Shown piece by piece: positions 34,012-42,700 of a stretch of DNA of 64,000 bases. Each line of letters starts with the position of its first letter. Position 1 is the first letter of the stretch. Under the pieces are notes generated by a model, which was given only the letters and a program-made list of their open reading frames with translations, was not told the DNA's origin and searched no databases. Both the position numbers and the translations under genes were made by a program. The stretch is from contig JBDXHU010000002.1 in assembly GCA_039989475.1 (NCBI GenBank), forward strand, positions 620,001 to 684,000. Reading direction: 5' to 3'. Origin of the DNA: JBDXHU01 sp039989475. Its GTDB lineage: Bacteria > Pseudomonadota > Gammaproteobacteria > Pseudomonadales > Halieaceae.

Positions 34012-34712
34012 TCGCCACACTCCAGCGCCAGCGAGGCGAGGTGTTGATTCTTGCAGCGCCGCTTGAACTCCTCGTCACAACAGGCTACCAACCGAGCACC
34101 CAGGTTTTCACCTAACAAGCCGGCTTCACCCGCGAATCGTCGCAGTGCCGCCTGGGCGCTCCCTGGCTGCGGAAAAGACGCCAGGTGAACATCAGCCCAG
34201 CACAACACCAGGGCACGAATATCCGTTTCTGACAGATGCCGGCCGGCCAGGCAGTTTGCTACCTGCTCGAGGCGAGCCGCCGCCGAGTCCGGCATCGCAC
34301 CGGGGAACAAGGAGCGAAGGTGTGACATCGTCCGCTGGTAGTGCCTGCGTCGTTCACGCGACAGGTAAGAACCACGCCCGGGATTGAATGCCTGCGCTGG
34401 ATCCCAGTCGCTGACGTCGACTTCGAATTCTCTCACGCCGAGCTTGCCCAGGTATTTGAGCGCCCGTTCCGGGCACTTTATTGTCTTCATGGAGCCAGAT
34501 CGATTAACCAATACCGCAGGCACCGGCATGCCGGAGTCAGACCGGTAGAGACCCTCGACACAGAATCCCAGCGGCGTGTTACCTCGCAGGGTAATTTGGG
34601 TCAAGCGACCCTCACTGACCGCGTCCCGAACAGCGGGTTCGGGCATGGGCAGTCGCGGAGGCAGCGCATTCACATCAGTTAATAACATGTCATCTCTGGG
34701 TCTCAGGAGCAT
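34008..34712 (-). CDS. Unrecognised protein with ParC-like module and C-terminal extension
   Basis: Up to 234 residues. The ATG at 34712 lacks a ribosome site, and one eight codons later (34688) is equally possible. The first 110 residues show helix-strand order with VRDAVSEGRLTQITLRG, LVNRSGSMKTIKCPERALKY and LGVREFEVDVSDWDP, resembling the 90-residue protein at 31838-32110 and plasmid ParC-like proteins. The remaining 120 residues are basic and helical (RRRHYQRTMSHLRSLFPGA) with several cysteines (LVACCDEEFKRRCKN), and are unrecognised. It shares its stop with chpB through TTAA. Function unknown. Confidence 0.6.
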   Translation of the reverse strand: MLLRPRDDMLLTDVNALPPRLPMPEPAVRDAVSEGRLTQITLRGNTPLGFCVEGLYRSDSGMPVPAVLVNRSGSMKTIKCPERALKYLGKLGVREFEVDVSDWDPAQAFNPGRGSYLSRERRRHYQRTMSHLRSLFPGAMPDSAAARLEQVANCLAGRHLSETDIRALVLCWADVHLASFPQPGSAQAALRRFAGEAGLLGENLGARLVACCDEEFKRRCKNQHLASLALECGD

Positions 34713-34874
34713 CAGAAACTTGTGCTTGATAGTGAGGATGACACAGCAAATATGCGGTTTTCACGCAATTTCTTGCAAAATGTGCAGTTTTTCCATAAGC
34801 CCTGTAAACCGCGCAAGACAAGGCAAAAACAGCTATTCAGCGAAAGATAATTGCGGCGAGAACACAAAAATGCC

Positions 34875-34902
34875 TTGACCTGTGTGGCGCCGGGGTTATG
34901 GT
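34875..34902 (+). promoter_or_regulatory. Candidate promoter of the winged-helix gene
   Basis: TTGACC (34875-34880), 16-nt spacer, TATGGT (34897-34902), about 100 bp upstream of the ATG at 35006. The rest of the 293-bp gap from 34713 holds only AT-rich sequence and the inverted repeat noted separately. Confidence 0.45.
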
Positions 34903-34908
34903 TAGCAG

Positions 34909-34992
34909 ATTAGTACTTGTCACAAGCTCCATGGCGACGGGCAGGAGCAGCAGCGGCCGGATCAGCCAGAATAATAGCGGAGCAGTACTAAT
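34909..34992 (+). promoter_or_regulatory. 9-bp inverted repeat pair flanking the leader of the winged-helix gene
   Basis: ATTAGTACT at 34909-34917 and its exact reverse complement AGTACTAAT at 34984-34992. The first copy lies just after the candidate -10, the second two bases before the GAGG ribosome site. They could be operator sites or the arms of an RNA hairpin affecting translation. Each arm contains the self-complementary AGTACT. Confidence 0.5.
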
Positions 34993-35005
34993 AGAGGTAG
35001 CAAAG

Positions 35006-35419
35006 ATGTCTTCTCAAACCTACAGCCCTACTGCCCACCCAGCGCAGGACCAACAGCAGGCGCATCCCGAGCAGAGCCCACCGGCCCTGGAGCCGGTGCC
35101 CGCCAAGAGTCCGCACCGGAAATACCTGGTGTTACTGGCCTTGCACACTGTGCACACCGATGACCCCAGGGTACTCAGCCAGGCAACTGATTGCAGTGAA
35201 CGCACCTTTCACTACGTGAAGAGTCGGCTTTGCAAACACGACGGCGTCATCATCAATTATGATCGCAGCGCCGGGCGCTATGTGATTATTCACTCAGGCG
35301 TGCTGGATTTAGCGCGGGTGGCTGAGTTGATGAAACGCCACTACCCCAATCGATATGCTCATATTGAGCAATTGGCCCGCCAGGCCAGGGGCTTTAGCGG
35401 CGACGATAGCCAGGGCTAA
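35006..35419 (+). CDS. Winged-helix-like DNA-binding protein (137 aa)
   Basis: 137 residues from the ATG at 35006, with GAGG about eight bases upstream. The start codon follows a candidate promoter and an inverted repeat. After a Pro/Gln-rich N-terminal tail (about residues 1-35), the core HRKYLVLLALHTVHTDDPRV, LSQATDCSERTFHYVKSRL, then DGVIINYDRSAGRYVI reads as helix-helix-recognition helix-wing. No family name is recognised. The convergent chpC gene ends 16 bp away. It may regulate its neighbours, as AraC-type ChpD does in Pseudomonas; this is inference. Confidence 0.65.
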   Translation: MSSQTYSPTAHPAQDQQQAHPEQSPPALEPVPAKSPHRKYLVLLALHTVHTDDPRVLSQATDCSERTFHYVKSRLCKHDGVIINYDRSAGRYVIIHSGVLDLARVAELMKRHYPNRYAHIEQLARQARGFSGDDSQG

Positions 35420-35435
35420 GCCAGGCAATACCTGC

Positions 35436-35873
35436 TTACTTCCCGCCAAACAGTAACCTGGACAAATCGGGAATCAAAAACTCCTGTTCATGCAGAATCG
35501 CAGCGGCGATAAAGTCACCTTCCTCAGGCGGCTGTTTACTACTTAACCAGGAGGGCTCTACCCGGCCAGGCGATGCCGTCCCGGCAAAGGCGATCGCTCG
35601 AAACGGGACTTCAGCATTTTTATCCGCTTTAAAAATTCCGACAGTATTGAGTTTTTCCGGTGTCGGCTCAGGCAGTCCACAGAGTGATTCCAGCGAACTA
35701 ATAGCCAGGGTGTAGCCACGCCAGCCAAACTCACCGAGCTGACCAATTTCACGGCCCGCCAGCGGCACCTGTTGCACCTCGGCAAGCACCTGCAGTGGCA
35801 CCATTACCTGGCGCCCGTCAGCCAATGTCAGCATGGCAACATCAAGTGATTCAATTGGCCCAACCTGTGCCAT
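35436..35873 (-). CDS. chpC: CheW-domain coupling protein of the Pil-Chp system
   Basis: 145 residues. One CheW-like domain (LADGRQVMVPLQVLAEVQQV and LPDLSRLLFGGK-type end; IPDLSRLLFGG is present). It lies 12 bp after chpA as the last gene of the operon and matches the position of ChpC in Pseudomonas, a second CheW-type adaptor linking the chemoreceptor to ChpA. The domain is short and divergent, so sequence alone would be weak; the position supports the call. It lacks a receiver or other attached domain. Confidence 0.8.
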   Translation of the reverse strand: MAQVGPIESLDVAMLTLADGRQVMVPLQVLAEVQQVPLAGREIGQLGEFGWRGYTLAISSLESLCGLPEPTPEKLNTVGIFKADKNAEVPFRAIAFAGTASPGRVEPSWLSSKQPPEEGDFIAAAILHEQEFLIPDLSRLLFGGK

Positions 35874-35885
35874 TAGCCCGCCCCC

Positions 35886-38800
35886 TTAACTCGCCATTGC
35901 CGTCGAAGGCAGGTATTTCTCAATAATGGCCTGCATGGCTTCGGCACTGTTAGCACCCTTTGCCATAAAGTCGGTAGCCCCGACCCGGGTCGCTTCCACA
36001 CGGTGCTTATCCCCGTCGCGCGAAGACACCACTACTGTGGGGATTTGTTGGAAATTCGGTACCCGACGCAGATTTTTAATAAAATCAAAACCGTTCATAT
36101 TTGGCATCTCGAGATCAGTGAAAATGAAATCCGGTATTCTGGGCGCGGCGGCGAGGTAATCAAGAGCTGCCTCTCCGTCCTCCGCAGTTACCACTTCATA
36201 CCCCAGGCTTTCCAGCCTCTTCTCGAAAGTTCTGCGCATCATCACGGAGTCATCTACACAGAGTACGAGCAATCGCGCACTACCGCGCACCGCGCTTAGC
36301 CCAGACTGCGCGTCGGCATAATCAACCTGGCGAATCAGCTCGTTGAGATCCAGGGCCAACACCGGCTGGCCATCAGACTTAAGTGAACCGCCGGCTATTC
36401 CAGCCACGCTGGTGAACTGCGCACCAAGGGTACGAATGACCAGTTCCTCGGCGTTAGTGACAGAATCTGCATAGAACGCAACCAGGCGCCTGTCGTGTCG
36501 GGCAAACAATACTGGAACAAACTCCGGCATTGATTCCGGTGGCGGTGGTGGCAAGGTGCCGCGCACAGTTCCAAGATAACGCAACTCGTATTCCTCTCCA
36601 CGATGCTCTATCCATTCGTCGTTATTGCCCATAAAGCGAATGATTTCATCGCGATGCCGGAAATCAGAGCCATCCAGTGATGTTAATGGCACTGCCACTT
36701 GCTCTTCGCCAATGGTCGCCAGCAAGGCACCATTAACCATAATGCTGGCCGGCACGCGAATGTCGAACTGGGTATAAAATCCAGGCTTGGAATCAACTTC
36801 GATTGTGCCACCAATCTGTGCAATCGATTGTTGCACCACGTCCATACCAACACCGCGACCAGATATACCGGTTACCTTGGATGCAGTGGAAAGACCGCTA
36901 TGGAAAATCAATTGCAGCGCATCTTCTTCGGAGATCCGCTCACCCTCGTTCAGAATGTTGTGTTCAACGGCTTTCTGGCGCAGGGTTTCCGGCGCCAGCC
37001 CCTTGCCATCATCCATCAGACGAATAACAAATTCCGCTGCCTGGCGGTAAATGATCAAAGACACCTTGCCGGCACCTGTTTTGCCGCGGTTGAGCCGGTC
37101 CTCCGGCATTTCCACGCCGTGGTCAACTGCGTTGCGCAACATGTGCTCCAGGGCCGTCTTTACCTGCTCAAAGACGCTAACATCCAGACCACCATCGTCG
37201 CAGGTCATATCGAAGTCGACATTCTTGCCCAGTTGCCGACTCACCTGGTGCACGAGACGGCGGAAGCCGGGGCCCAGGCGAGAAAAATTAACCAGCCGCA
37301 GCAAGCGCAGTTCCGATTGGCTACCCTCTACCAGCCGGCCGGAGCGCACCGCCTCGCGCATCGCGGTATCCACGTGGTCGCCAAGCTCCCTGGCTTCCGC
37401 GTGCAGGTCAAAGGCGGCCTCTCGCAGAATAGCGGCAAGACCTTGCTTCTCTGTCAATCGGTCCATCTCCAGCGGATCAAACTGCTCGCCTTCGGGCATT
37501 GCTTCGGTCTTCGCCTGAATTTCGGTGTCCAGCTGCAATGACAGTTTGTCTACCAATTCCTCGACCCGCCGCGCCAGCGCCTGCACTGAGGTCCGGTCCT
37601 GGTACGCCTTGTCCAGCGCGCGCCGGCTGCGAACATTACTCATGCTCACTTCCAGGCCCATATCAAGCAGGCGGTCAATCTTGCTGGTAGCGACACGCAG
37701 CGAATCAACGCGCTTGGCTTGCGGCGTGTCATCCGCTTCGTCGCCTTCCTCTTCCTCGTCACCACCAGCTGCGAGCTGCCCAGCGCCGCTGGCGGCTTTG
37801 TCAGGATCCCAATCCGCGTGGAACTGAGCGACGAAGCGCGAGGCATCGCTCAAGGTGTCAACCCGGGCATAGACGCTGGCCTGGGACTCGGCCGAGGAGA
37901 GCGTGCCAGTACGTTCCAAATCGACAACATGGCTTTCGATATCGTGTACCAGCGCTCCGTATTTCCTGAGACCAACGGAGTTCGCGCCACCCTTGAGTGT
38001 GTGCAAGATATTCTTCAGCTTGTTGGTGGCCGCTGCGGTGTCACTCTCCAGCCCGGCTACCATGGAGTCGATCGACTCCATGGTTTCGTCCAGCGTCTCC
38101 AGCAAAACCTCGAGCAGTTCGGCATCAATGTCATCGTGCGCTTCTGCACCGACGATGGCTTCCCGTGGCTCCTGCGCAGCGAGGGGATCAGCTTCTGTTG
38201 CAGCTTCCTCAGTGCTTGAGGGCTCTTTATCCGCTGAGGGCTCTTCACCCGCTGAGGGCTCTACCTCATCGGCAAGCACATCATCGAGTTCAAGGGAGTG
38301 GCCAGCAATGCCATCTACACCACTCTCCAGGTCTGGCAGTTCACTCTCAAAATCATCAAGCGATCCTGAAAAATCTTCATCCAGCCCAGCAATGTCTTCC
38401 GTTGCGGCGCTCTCAGACCCCAGAATTGCTTCTGGTTCTGAGGCGCCATCGAGCTTTGGGCTGAGGGGGTCCCCCCCTATCGTTTGCTCGGCAAACGTGT
38501 CCGCGCCGCTATCCGGCGGCTCGGCCAGGGGGATATCCTCAATACTGTAATCGGCACTGGGAGCTCCGCCGCCTGCCGTTTGCTCATCATAGGGCTCGGT
38601 CAGTAGCTCTATATCGTCGAGCCCATCCTCATCTGCAAGGCTGCCCAAGTCTGGCTCAGCCACGTCTGGCATCGGGACCATGCTTTCCGGTTCAGGTAGC
38701 TTCAGGGCCGCTCGCATGAAGCCTTCGAGATTGGCATGCATGTCCCTGGCATCCATCTCGCCCTGCTCAAGCGTTTCCATGTAACGCTGCAGGCCCTCTA

Positions 38801-41800
38801 TCGTCGAGGCTGAAAGGTCAATCAGAACCGGCGTTCCAGTACCAACATCTACCAGACCACTGTCCTCATTCTGGGCTGCCTGCTTGACCACAGCCATTTG
38901 CAGGAAATGCGACAGGGCCGCGTCTCCCAATTCCAGCATGCCAGCTTCGTTCAGCTCCACCAGTGCAGGTACGACCGCATGCAACAGAATCAAGGCGCTG
39001 GCGGAGTGAAGACCACTCTCGTGAGCGTCTGCGGCATTGAGTGAACTCGACAAGGCTTCGATAACGGCGTCTGCAGTACCCGCCTGCCAGGGGTCGGTCG
39101 AGGCCTGTTCGGGAGCAAGACTGACCTCTTCTGTTGCAGCGCTGACCTGCTCGGGCTCTGCGGGCACCGGCTCCGGCTCCGCCTCAGTGGGCTCTGCGGC
39201 AGCTCCAGACTCAGGGCCACTGACCAGCATGCTGTCAGGATCAAAACGCTTCTCGCTTATCGCCCCTGCCACACAATGGGGGACATGGAAATCAACGGTG
39301 TAGAGCGGCACACCCTGGGTTATGAGTTCGATGAAGGCGGGAAGCTTTGTGGTGACAGCATCCAGCAGCTCAGCGATCTCTGGGGTGCCCTTGATATATC
39401 CATCACGCAGTGCATTGAATATTTTTTCCATGTCGAACATGAATTCGCCAACTTCATTTAGCTCAATCGTGCGTGCGCTGCCCTTCATGGTGTGAAATAC
39501 CGCACGGATATCGAGAATGGTCTTCTCATTATCCAGTTCCTGCGCAAACAGCGGCGCGGCATCCTGTATCTTGCGAACGTACTTTCGCGCCTCCTCTACA
39601 AATATATCGACCAATTCCTCGTCGACATCTGCAGATGGATCTTCCGGCGGCGCATCTGGCCCCCTGGCGACTTCCTCCGCCAGCCATTGTGCCAGCGCCT
39701 CGCGCCAGGGCAGTCCACTGCTAGCCGCGGGGGTCGGACTAAGCACCTCCTCGTCGGCAACAGTTTCCGCCGCCGCAGCTTCCGGCTCGGCGCCAGCCGC
39801 AGTGGTCGCGTCCTCTGCTTCAGGCTGAGCGAGATCCGGCGAATCTGTCAGCGGCACCGGCTCGCGTTCTTCAATATCGAGCTCCAGTGCACTGGCCGAG
39901 TCTTCCTCGGCGCCCATGCCGTCCAGTACCAGCTCATCGGCGATCTCGCCGTCCTCACCTTGAGAAGAAAACTGCAGCACGTTATCTGCCGTCGGCAGCG
40001 CATTGGCCCGCTGCTCGACAAAAGAAGCCAACATGGCGCCACGGGCCTCAGCACGGTCGAGGTGATCATCAGAGTTGCCCAGCGGATCTTCCGTGCGCCG
40101 CTCCATAAATTGTTCCAGCGCGGCAATAGCCTCGGCAAAGCAGGCCATGCCCGCATCGTTAACCAGGCCTCCAAGGCCAATGGAATCACGTATATATTGA
40201 ATACATTGACCGAGAATGCCGGACTCTCGCTGCTTCTCGTCCATCAGGGCAAGCACCGAAACCACCTGCTCCATGTCGGCCGCCGCCTGCTCGGCATAGG
40301 CATTTTCCGGTATCGCTGCTAACAGGCTGTCCGCCGCCGCGAGCAGTTCCGCATGGCTGGGTAGCTCACCCTCCTGCCAGGCAGCAATGCTGGACTCAAG
40401 CTCGGACTCGTCAACCAAGGCCGCGGCACTCGTTACCGGTCTCAGCTGTGCTGCTGTGACGGGCTCGGAGGCGTCCGGGTCCGCCTTCAACTGCAGCAAC
40501 TCCTGACGCGAAAACTCCCTGTTAATACTATTCTTCATATCGTTCAGGCAGCGGATAGTCTGGCCCATAATGGCGGAGTCAAGGTCGTGACCCATGCTAT
40601 CGCCTTCAGCCGACAGCCCGTGCTTCAGCTTGTGCTCAAGGTTCTCCTTAACCGCAATAAGCGCCCCGCCAAAGTCTAGCAGTTCGGCCTGCTCGGCGGG
40701 CTCCTCAGCCTGCGCAAGCGCTTCCAGCGCCTCATGCTGTTCGGCAATCGTGGCCGCGTGGGTATTGAGGCCGATAGCTTTTAGCTGCAAACCAACCTGG
40801 CGCAGGGACGGCACAATAGTCGCAGACAGCACAGAATTGCTGGCGCTGATTTCCCGGTGCTGAGAGGTAATAAATTCCATGACCTCCAGCAACTGTGCCA
40901 GGGTGTGACCCAGGGCATCCAGCAGGTCATCTTCCTGAATCAACCTGCCGGCGCTGTCGATACCAACATCATCGACGTTTTGAATATCAAAGGTGTCGCG
41001 CAAATCTTGCTGCAGCGCCGTCGGTGCAGGGGTTTTCGCGATGTAATACAACATCTTCTTGATATAGGGTGTCGGATTCGCATTGTCGATCGCATCGATA
41101 CCGGTGAGGGCCATTGATTTGAGAAATGCGAAGGTATATTTGAATACATCAACGACTACCTCATCACTATTGAGGTAGGGCTGCGCCAGGGCTTCGATCA
41201 TGCCCATATGGCAACGGAAATACGGTTCCATCTTGGAGCCGGCCAGCAACGGCGTCGCGTGCTTACCAACGGCGTAGAGCTGCTTGAGAGCTTCCCGGTC
41301 AGATTTAAGGGCAGCTTTTGAGTACTGTGCACAAACCCGCATGGCGCGGGCGCCAAACTGCTTTAGCTTGGCTTCCTGTGCCGGTGCCTGGCCCTGGGTC
41401 ACGCCCGCATTAAGTTTGATGGGCGGGCTGAAAAACAGGGAATCAGGCAGCGAGGGCCGATTGCCGAAATGCCGCAGGTCATTAATTACATTTGCGATGG
41501 CGCCAGCGGACACCTCGCGCTTGGCGCGTACGTTGGCCAGGTATGCGGGCAGTGCCTCCATAGCCGCGGCCAGCTCTGTCATGGCCAGCTTGCGCGCCTC
41601 ACCAGCAATCTTGCCTTCAATAAGCTGACCTATAACTCTTTCTATCTCCTCGGTCAGCAGCGCCGCCGGGTCAAGCGCACAGAGCCTTAGTACGCCCGAA
41701 GCTGAGTGCACATTACGCTGCGCTTCTCGCAAATGTTGCACTTCGTCTGTTTCACGCTCGTAGGAACGGAGGTGCGATTTCGCGGTATCCATTTCCTCGC

Positions 41801-41852
41801 GCAGGTATTTTTCAACCCAGCCGAGTGCAACGAAGTCAAAGTGTTGTGTCAT
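35886..41852 (-). CDS. chpA: ChpA hybrid chemotaxis histidine kinase
   Basis: 1988 residues, among the largest proteins in the window. An N-terminal region to about 750 carries diverged HPt-like helical bundles (VHSASGVLRLCAL near 50). Canonical HPts are at about 786 (FHTMKGSART) and about 1283 (LHTLKGGANSVG). Long acidic linkers separate them. The P3/P4 kinase core has LEHMLRNAVDHGVE (about 1571) and GRGVGMDVVQQSI (about 1665), then a CheW-like P5 and a C-terminal receiver (LCVDDSVMMRR, phospho-Asp in FIFTDLEMP near 1912; the conserved Lys is in FMAKG, not KP). It phosphorylates PilG to control type IV pilus function. Pseudomonas ChpA has more Xpt domains; only two canonical HPts are obvious here. 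Confidence 0.94.
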   Translation of the reverse strand: MTQHFDFVALGWVEKYLREEMDTAKSHLRSYERETDEVQHLREAQRNVHSASGVLRLCALDPAALLTEEIERVIGQLIEGKIAGEARKLAMTELAAAMEALPAYLANVRAKREVSAGAIANVINDLRHFGNRPSLPDSLFFSPPIKLNAGVTQGQAPAQEAKLKQFGARAMRVCAQYSKAALKSDREALKQLYAVGKHATPLLAGSKMEPYFRCHMGMIEALAQPYLNSDEVVVDVFKYTFAFLKSMALTGIDAIDNANPTPYIKKMLYYIAKTPAPTALQQDLRDTFDIQNVDDVGIDSAGRLIQEDDLLDALGHTLAQLLEVMEFITSQHREISASNSVLSATIVPSLRQVGLQLKAIGLNTHAATIAEQHEALEALAQAEEPAEQAELLDFGGALIAVKENLEHKLKHGLSAEGDSMGHDLDSAIMGQTIRCLNDMKNSINREFSRQELLQLKADPDASEPVTAAQLRPVTSAAALVDESELESSIAAWQEGELPSHAELLAAADSLLAAIPENAYAEQAAADMEQVVSVLALMDEKQRESGILGQCIQYIRDSIGLGGLVNDAGMACFAEAIAALEQFMERRTEDPLGNSDDHLDRAEARGAMLASFVEQRANALPTADNVLQFSSQGEDGEIADELVLDGMGAEEDSASALELDIEEREPVPLTDSPDLAQPEAEDATTAAGAEPEAAAAETVADEEVLSPTPAASSGLPWREALAQWLAEEVARGPDAPPEDPSADVDEELVDIFVEEARKYVRKIQDAAPLFAQELDNEKTILDIRAVFHTMKGSARTIELNEVGEFMFDMEKIFNALRDGYIKGTPEIAELLDAVTTKLPAFIELITQGVPLYTVDFHVPHCVAGAISEKRFDPDSMLVSGPESGAAAEPTEAEPEPVPAEPEQVSAATEEVSLAPEQASTDPWQAGTADAVIEALSSSLNAADAHESGLHSASALILLHAVVPALVELNEAGMLELGDAALSHFLQMAVVKQAAQNEDSGLVDVGTGTPVLIDLSASTIEGLQRYMETLEQGEMDARDMHANLEGFMRAALKLPEPESMVPMPDVAEPDLGSLADEDGLDDIELLTEPYDEQTAGGGAPSADYSIEDIPLAEPPDSGADTFAEQTIGGDPLSPKLDGASEPEAILGSESAATEDIAGLDEDFSGSLDDFESELPDLESGVDGIAGHSLELDDVLADEVEPSAGEEPSADKEPSSTEEAATEADPLAAQEPREAIVGAEAHDDIDAELLEVLLETLDETMESIDSMVAGLESDTAAATNKLKNILHTLKGGANSVGLRKYGALVHDIESHVVDLERTGTLSSAESQASVYARVDTLSDASRFVAQFHADWDPDKAASGAGQLAAGGDEEEEGDEADDTPQAKRVDSLRVATSKIDRLLDMGLEVSMSNVRSRRALDKAYQDRTSVQALARRVEELVDKLSLQLDTEIQAKTEAMPEGEQFDPLEMDRLTEKQGLAAILREAAFDLHAEARELGDHVDTAMREAVRSGRLVEGSQSELRLLRLVNFSRLGPGFRRLVHQVSRQLGKNVDFDMTCDDGGLDVSVFEQVKTALEHMLRNAVDHGVEMPEDRLNRGKTGAGKVSLIIYRQAAEFVIRLMDDGKGLAPETLRQKAVEHNILNEGERISEEDALQLIFHSGLSTASKVTGISGRGVGMDVVQQSIAQIGGTIEVDSKPGFYTQFDIRVPASIMVNGALLATIGEEQVAVPLTSLDGSDFRHRDEIIRFMGNNDEWIEHRGEEYELRYLGTVRGTLPPPPPESMPEFVPVLFARHDRRLVAFYADSVTNAEELVIRTLGAQFTSVAGIAGGSLKSDGQPVLALDLNELIRQVDYADAQSGLSAVRGSARLLVLCVDDSVMMRRTFEKRLESLGYEVVTAEDGEAALDYLAAAPRIPDFIFTDLEMPNMNGFDFIKNLRRVPNFQQIPTVVVSSRDGDKHRVEATRVGATDFMAKGANSAEAMQAIIEKYLPSTAMAS
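38213..38264. repeat. Short tandem repeat inside the chpA linker
   Basis: About three imperfect copies of an 18-nt unit (GCTGAGGGCTCTTCACCC), encoding repeats of EPSAGE, EPSADK and EPSSTE on the minus strand. It lies in the acidic linker before the second canonical HPt and probably varies between strains. Confidence 0.6.
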
Positions 41853-41864
41853 AGCTCGTATCCA

Positions 41865-42695
41865 TTAGCATACGCGATAGGCATTGAGACGCCCGGGCAA
41901 CCAACGAACCACCCGGGACGAATTCCAGTCGGGTGCCTCTCCAGCACCCAGCACCAGCAAGCCACCCGGCCGCAGGCGCTCCACAAATTGGTCTACTATC
42001 CGATTGACCGTCTCTTCCCTGAAATAGATCAAAACGTTCTGGCAAAAAATCACATCCTGGTCTGTATAGGGGCAGCTCTCGATATGACGCAAATTTGATG
42101 CGCCAAAACGAACATGGTCACGCAGGCCCTGCTCGACCTGCCAGCCCTCGTCCACAGATTTGAAAAACCGCGCCATGCGCTGGGATGAAATACCCCTGAC
42201 CATGGCCTCACCGTAAAAGCCACGTTCTGCATGCATGAGCGCCGTCGGGCTGATATCAGTACCCAGTACGCGCCATTTAACATCGGTGTAATCGAAAAAC
42301 TCTGAAGCAACCATGCCTAATGAATAGGCTTCCTGGCCGCGCGCACAACCAACCGACCAAATCGCCAATTCATGGCTCTCACGGTCTACTTCCCGTGAGC
42401 GTCGCAGCAAGTATTCTCCAACTGCACCCAGGGCCGGTTCGTTGCGAAAAAACCGGGTGTCTTTGACGGTGAGCTGGTCGATAAGCGCGGCCTTCTCCAG
42501 ACTGCCGCCCTGGCCCACATCAATCAGGCGCCGATACTCGTCCAGGCTCGATACCCCACAGGCGACCAGGCGTGGATAAATGCCCTGCTCCAGCACTTGC
42601 TTGCGCCCGCGCAACACAATGCCGGTGGCATTTTCTATCCAACTCTCCCAGTGGGGGAGTTCCTCGTCAGATATGTTGGGGTATTCGGCCACCAT
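41865..42695 (-). CDS. pilK: Chemoreceptor methyltransferase PilK (CheR family)
   Basis: 276 residues. CheR N-domain helices (RKQVLEQGIYPRLVACGVSS) and a SAM-binding domain with LAIWSVGCARGQEAYSLGMV, WRVLGTDISPTALMHAERGFYG and DVIFCQNVLIYF. The last contains the CheR-specific NVLIYF signature. It methylates glutamates of the chemoreceptor PilJ. It lies five bases after pilJ and 12 bases before chpA, matching the Pseudomonas order. The stand-alone ChpB methylesterase would reverse the modification. Confidence 0.93.
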   Translation of the reverse strand: MVAEYPNISDEELPHWESWIENATGIVLRGRKQVLEQGIYPRLVACGVSSLDEYRRLIDVGQGGSLEKAALIDQLTVKDTRFFRNEPALGAVGEYLLRRSREVDRESHELAIWSVGCARGQEAYSLGMVASEFFDYTDVKWRVLGTDISPTALMHAERGFYGEAMVRGISSQRMARFFKSVDEGWQVEQGLRDHVRFGASNLRHIESCPYTDQDVIFCQNVLIYFREETVNRIVDQFVERLRPGGLLVLGAGEAPDWNSSRVVRWLPGRLNAYRVC

Positions 42696-42700
42696 CAGAT

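Noticed and set aside
36699..37541. 280-codon plus-strand frame over chpA
   Set aside because: Antisense to the ChpA kinase core; low-complexity histidine/glutamine-rich reading.
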